Source of the DNA: Daphnia pulex
Taxonomy: Eukaryota > Arthropoda > Branchiopoda > Diplostraca > Daphniidae
Direction of reading: 5' to 3'
Assembly: GCF_021134715.1 (NCBI RefSeq)
Contig: NC_060026.1
Span: 11,151,001-11,215,000 of the forward strand
Length of the DNA: 64,000 bases
Made by a program: the position numbers and the translations under genes. Positions 60,760-64,000 of this stretch are shown here, in pieces. Under the pieces are notes generated by a model. That model had not been told where the DNA came from. It saw only the letters and a list, made by a program, of their open reading frames with translations, and did no database searches. Position 1 is the first letter of the stretch. Each line of letters begins with the position of its first letter.

Positions 60760-63700
60760 TTAAAACTTTGCGTCCGAATTGTAGGTTCGACTTCCAAGAG
60801 GTTTCCTGAATATGTTCAATTTTGATCCCCGTGGTGTTGTACGAGTAGAGCTAGGAGTGTTCTGCTAAAAAAAAAAAAAAATTACTGTTAAAACACCGGT
60901 AGTTCAAACTATTAGGAGACATAATTACTTCATTAGAAGCTTGAATATTGCTGCGGAGTTTTGCTTGTACTTTTCTCACCAATGCACCGACTGGAGTCAA
61001 CTTCGAGTTTTTGGTACCATGAGCAGGACTGGTTCGTTTGGATCCCGCCTTACTCGATGCTTTGGACGTCGCTTTAGGTGGAGAGGAAGCGGTCTGGAAT
61101 ATTTTATTATATATTCGTCAGCAACATATTGCAATTATGAACTTGAAAGATTAACCAGAATTACCGATGGTGTAGAAATGTTTTCTTTTACAGCGTTTCT
61201 CGCAGGCGTAGGAGGTCCAGGGCGTGAATAAGAAGTAAGACTAGCATCTCGATGCTTCTTACGCTCGGCACTGCTGGAAATGCTCCGTGTGTCTGTGGAA
61301 TCGGAGGAAAGATCTGCATCTAACTCATACGATCGTCGCTTTCTGGGCTGCATGACAGGCGTCTCCATTTCTGTGGGGTTCCAAGAGCTGGAACGACGTT
61401 TACGAGTGTTCATGGCTGGTGGTGTGTTCATACTGAGCATCGATGTTGCGAAAGAAAGCTGTTGTAAAGTGTCGTGATTGTCTGCTCTGCTGGAGGTGGC
61501 TTTGGGCTGATCGTAGATGGTCATGTCGTTCTGACGGAGGCGTTCATCGTTCATTTCGATGGGATAAGCTGAGCGCATGTGCGGCGGCTGCATGGTGTTG
61601 CGCCTAAGCAACTCACTGACCCGAGTGCTGGAGTCTTCCACTCGGCATTTACCTGGTAATTAAAAGGAATTTTTTTACTTTTGTTTTTGTGCAAAGTCAG
61701 TATAAGAATTACCTTCTTTCATTTCGTTCAAGTATGAACTGCTGAACAGCTCCCCGTCTTCATCGTCACAGGTAAAGAGACGACCTGCTCCGTGTGGGAC
61801 GTTCGTACCTCGTGATGTAATAGAAACATCGCTACGATTGCTGCAGACACTGCTTGTCGAGTCGCGGCGACTGGGAGGTACTTTGAAAATGCTATTGGCA
61901 TCCGAGCCATCCCCAAATGCTAACTGAGGTGGTCTGAATACTTCGATGGGTTCCTGTCGCTCTCTGCTAGTAGACACAACTTCACTGCGGGTTGGACGCA
62001 TTGAACGACGTCGAGCGTCAATCATGGCATCAGCCAATGTTCCTCCTGACAAATTCGTCAAAAAATTTGTAGTTGCAGATGCATTTGTCGACTGCAGAAA
62101 TTTCGGCGCTGTCACGAAATTTCTGAATTTATTTGAGAACAATTAATAATTAATAATTTACCGTTAGATGCTGCACTACCCCTCTGTAAGGCCCTGCAGA
62201 ACAAATTATAAAAACCATTAAAAATAACTTTAAAACAAAAAGCGAAAAAGGAGCTTCTTACAGTGAATGTCTGGTATTGCGTGCATTTGCCTTGTCCTTT
62301 TCAGATGATATTTGTGCCAACAAGTGATTCTGTTCTGTTTTCAGACTGCGATTCTCAAACACAAGCTTCTTTTTGTCCATGTTTAAGGAGGCGACTTCTT
62401 CGTTAAGATTGTCTAACTGATTTTGCATTTTTTCGAACTAACAAGGGAAACATAGTTTAGTGAACGAGCTAAAGCTCATAAAAATAGATGAAACATACTT
62501 TAACTGCATATTGATTGATGACTTCATCTTTACGGTTGAGCTCTTTCTTAGCACTGTCGTACTTCTTGCGTAAATAAGCAATCTCAGAGTCGAAATCCAG
62601 CGTTGAAGCCTTGCTGAGGTGACTCTCAGTGAGCTGTGTAAAACAGAAGAGTGATTAAATATTGGAAATCAAATGAATACATAAATTAAATGAATACCAA
62701 CCTCCTCCTTCTTCACGGACAGCATTTCTTCCTTTCGTACAGAAATGGAGTCATCAAGACGTTTCTCTAACTCGCTCTTCGCTTTATTAACCGCTTCAAG
62801 CTCGCTGGTCAACACGCTGACTTTGTGTTCAAGAGGTGCGTGTGAGTTATTAGCCACAGTCATATTCACCAACTTCTCTTGCATTGATTTCATTTGAGAC
62901 TGCGCTACAAGTAGACGAGCTTCCAGTGCCGCCTTTTCTTTTCGGTGTTCAAGCATGATTTCTCCCTTACCCTGCAATATTTTCGTCTTTTCAGCGGCAA
63001 GTTCAGATTTGAGTTCTTGATTTTCACGTTCAACCGAAGCGTTCTTAGTTAGTAGCATTTCTTTATCTGAATTCAAAGTTGAAATTCGAGCGCCAAAATC
63101 CTTTTCCAGTGTCTCTTTTTCTTGAACAATTGTTTCAATTTGGAGTTTGAGAGCGTGAGTAGAGCTCGAAAACTCATTCACCTTAGCAATTTGAGATTGG
63201 AGTTCTGCATCCGTGGTCTTTAATTGCGACTGTAGCTCTTCAACCGTTGACTGGAAATTCTTTTCGATGTCACGAAACTTTTGTTCTAGCTGTGCTTTTT
63301 CTTGAAGAGTTTGCAACTTATCAGATTTCAAAATGCTGCATTCGCTTTCCATATCAGAAAATGACGATGAGATAGATTCAAGTTGGAAAGTTAGTTGAGC
63401 CATCTGTTTCTCCATGTCAATTTTTTCATTTTCAAGTTCGATTTTTCTTGAACCAATTGTTTTTTCGAGTTGTAACTTGTCCGTCTTCATCGACGCTTCG
63501 GATTCAGCAAGCTTTGACACTTCAGCCTCCATCTCTGACAGCTTCACCTGAAGTGATTCCGCGAGCTCATTAGCTTCCTTTTTCGCCAAAGTTAGTGCCT
63601 GAATAGAATTTGATTCTTCCGATGCACGTTGCTTTTCAAAACTGAGTTCTTTCTTCAAACTGGTGATGGCTGCTTCGAGCTCGCGTCGGTTGTTTTCACT

Positions 63701-64000
63701 GGAGCTCTGCAAATCTGAAATGGCTTTAATAAATGCAGCTTGAGTTGTTACTGACTGTTCTTTCTCAGCGTTGAGTTCTACAGTTGCCCGTTCCAGAGCA
63801 GCCTCTCGTTCTTGAAGCTGCTTCTCGAGAGTAACAATAGTTTGCGATGATTCAGTTGCATTGGTAGCCAGATTCGATACAGTGGATTCCAAACCCAAAA
63901 TACGAGCCTGGAGTAATATTTGGTCGTTCTTGCTTCGCTGTAGTTGCGACTCTGTGAATTCCACCTTTTCAACATGATGTGAGATTTCAAGCTCCTTGGA
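60760..64000 (-). CDS. NuMA/Mud-like coiled-coil protein, long paralogue, 5' part outside the window
   Basis: Eight exons are visible on the minus strand: beyond 64000 to 62702, 62633-62499, 62437-62262, 62193-62162, 62108-61713, 61652-61165, 61093-60929 and 60864-60760. The first exon encodes over 430 residues of unbroken heptad coiled coil (ITSLKKELSFEKQRASEE, LAESLQVKLSEMEAEVSKLAE). Then come a shorter coil and a Ser/Arg-rich basic tail with MIDARRRSMRPTRSEV, HMRSAYPIEMNDERL, KRRSYELDADL and a Lys/Ser-rich end (KASSKAGSKRTSP, NIFRKPLGSRTY). A long rod plus basic tail fits NuMA-type spindle proteins, in which the tail binds LGN/Pins and microtubules. The link rests mainly on the N-terminal domain of the short paralogue. 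The last exon has a tagcag tandem acceptor, so one glutamine may be optional. Confidence 0.65.

Overview
The window is eukaryotic and arthropod-like. Genes are split by introns of mostly 50-120 bases with GT-AG ends, intergenic DNA is AT-rich, and the first 30 kb is rich in transposon remains. The gene set (ionotropic receptor, DC-STAMP protein, tandem C1q genes, a secreted cysteine-rich PAN/apple-like protein, a BTB zinc finger protein) and the compact introns best fit a branchiopod crustacean such as Daphnia. That placement is inference from style and gene content, not from a marker gene.

Layout. 1-13 kb: mostly repeats. There are several copies of a MITE-like family whose ends read ggggaga...tctcccc, relics of Tc1/mariner and MULE transposases, a decayed BTB gene, a 742-bp foldback element flanked by TTAA, and one intact secreted-protein gene (5.3-7.6 kb, minus) with a MITE in its first intron. 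13.4-15.3 kb: ionotropic receptor (minus). 16.7-19.0 kb: DC-STAMP/RING protein (plus). 20.1-25.3 kb: two tandem C1q-domain genes (plus) with decayed pieces of further copies. 26.5-26.8 kb: an SRP (7SL) RNA gene on the minus strand. 27.6-29.6 kb: a 1.96-kb non-coding element with hairpin ends and a 9-bp duplicated flank. 30.0-32.9 kb: BTB zinc finger protein (minus). From 34 kb the window becomes a dense housekeeping block: aromatic amino acid decarboxylase (plus), CDT2/DTL (plus), DNA polymerase epsilon catalytic subunit (minus), crooked neck (minus), maleylacetoacetate isomerase/GST zeta (minus), then two NuMA/Mud-like coiled-coil paralogues (minus; the second runs off the window). Between the paralogues lies a 3.5-kb nest of two THAP-encoding DNA transposons, one inserted into the other in opposite orientation.

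For the genes with exon lists, exons were joined by eye at splice sites. The summed coding lengths are whole numbers of codons (POLE 2,241 aa, crn 735, GSTZ 214, AADC 482, DTL 577, BTB-ZF 817, IR 613, DC-STAMP 700, C1q 533 and 485, PAN-like 227), which supports the models. The exceptions are the two NuMA-like genes: one is frameshifted and the other is cut by the window edge.

Functional themes: CDT2 and Pol epsilon are both S-phase replication factors and converge with only 87 bp between stop codons. Crooked neck is a spliceosome scaffold. The NuMA-like proteins would act in the spindle. I do not see a clearly new multi-gene system. The most unusual structures are the nested inverted THAP transposons, the hairpin-ended element at 27.6 kb, the TTAA foldback, and the phase 1-1 exon cassettes in the C1q genes.
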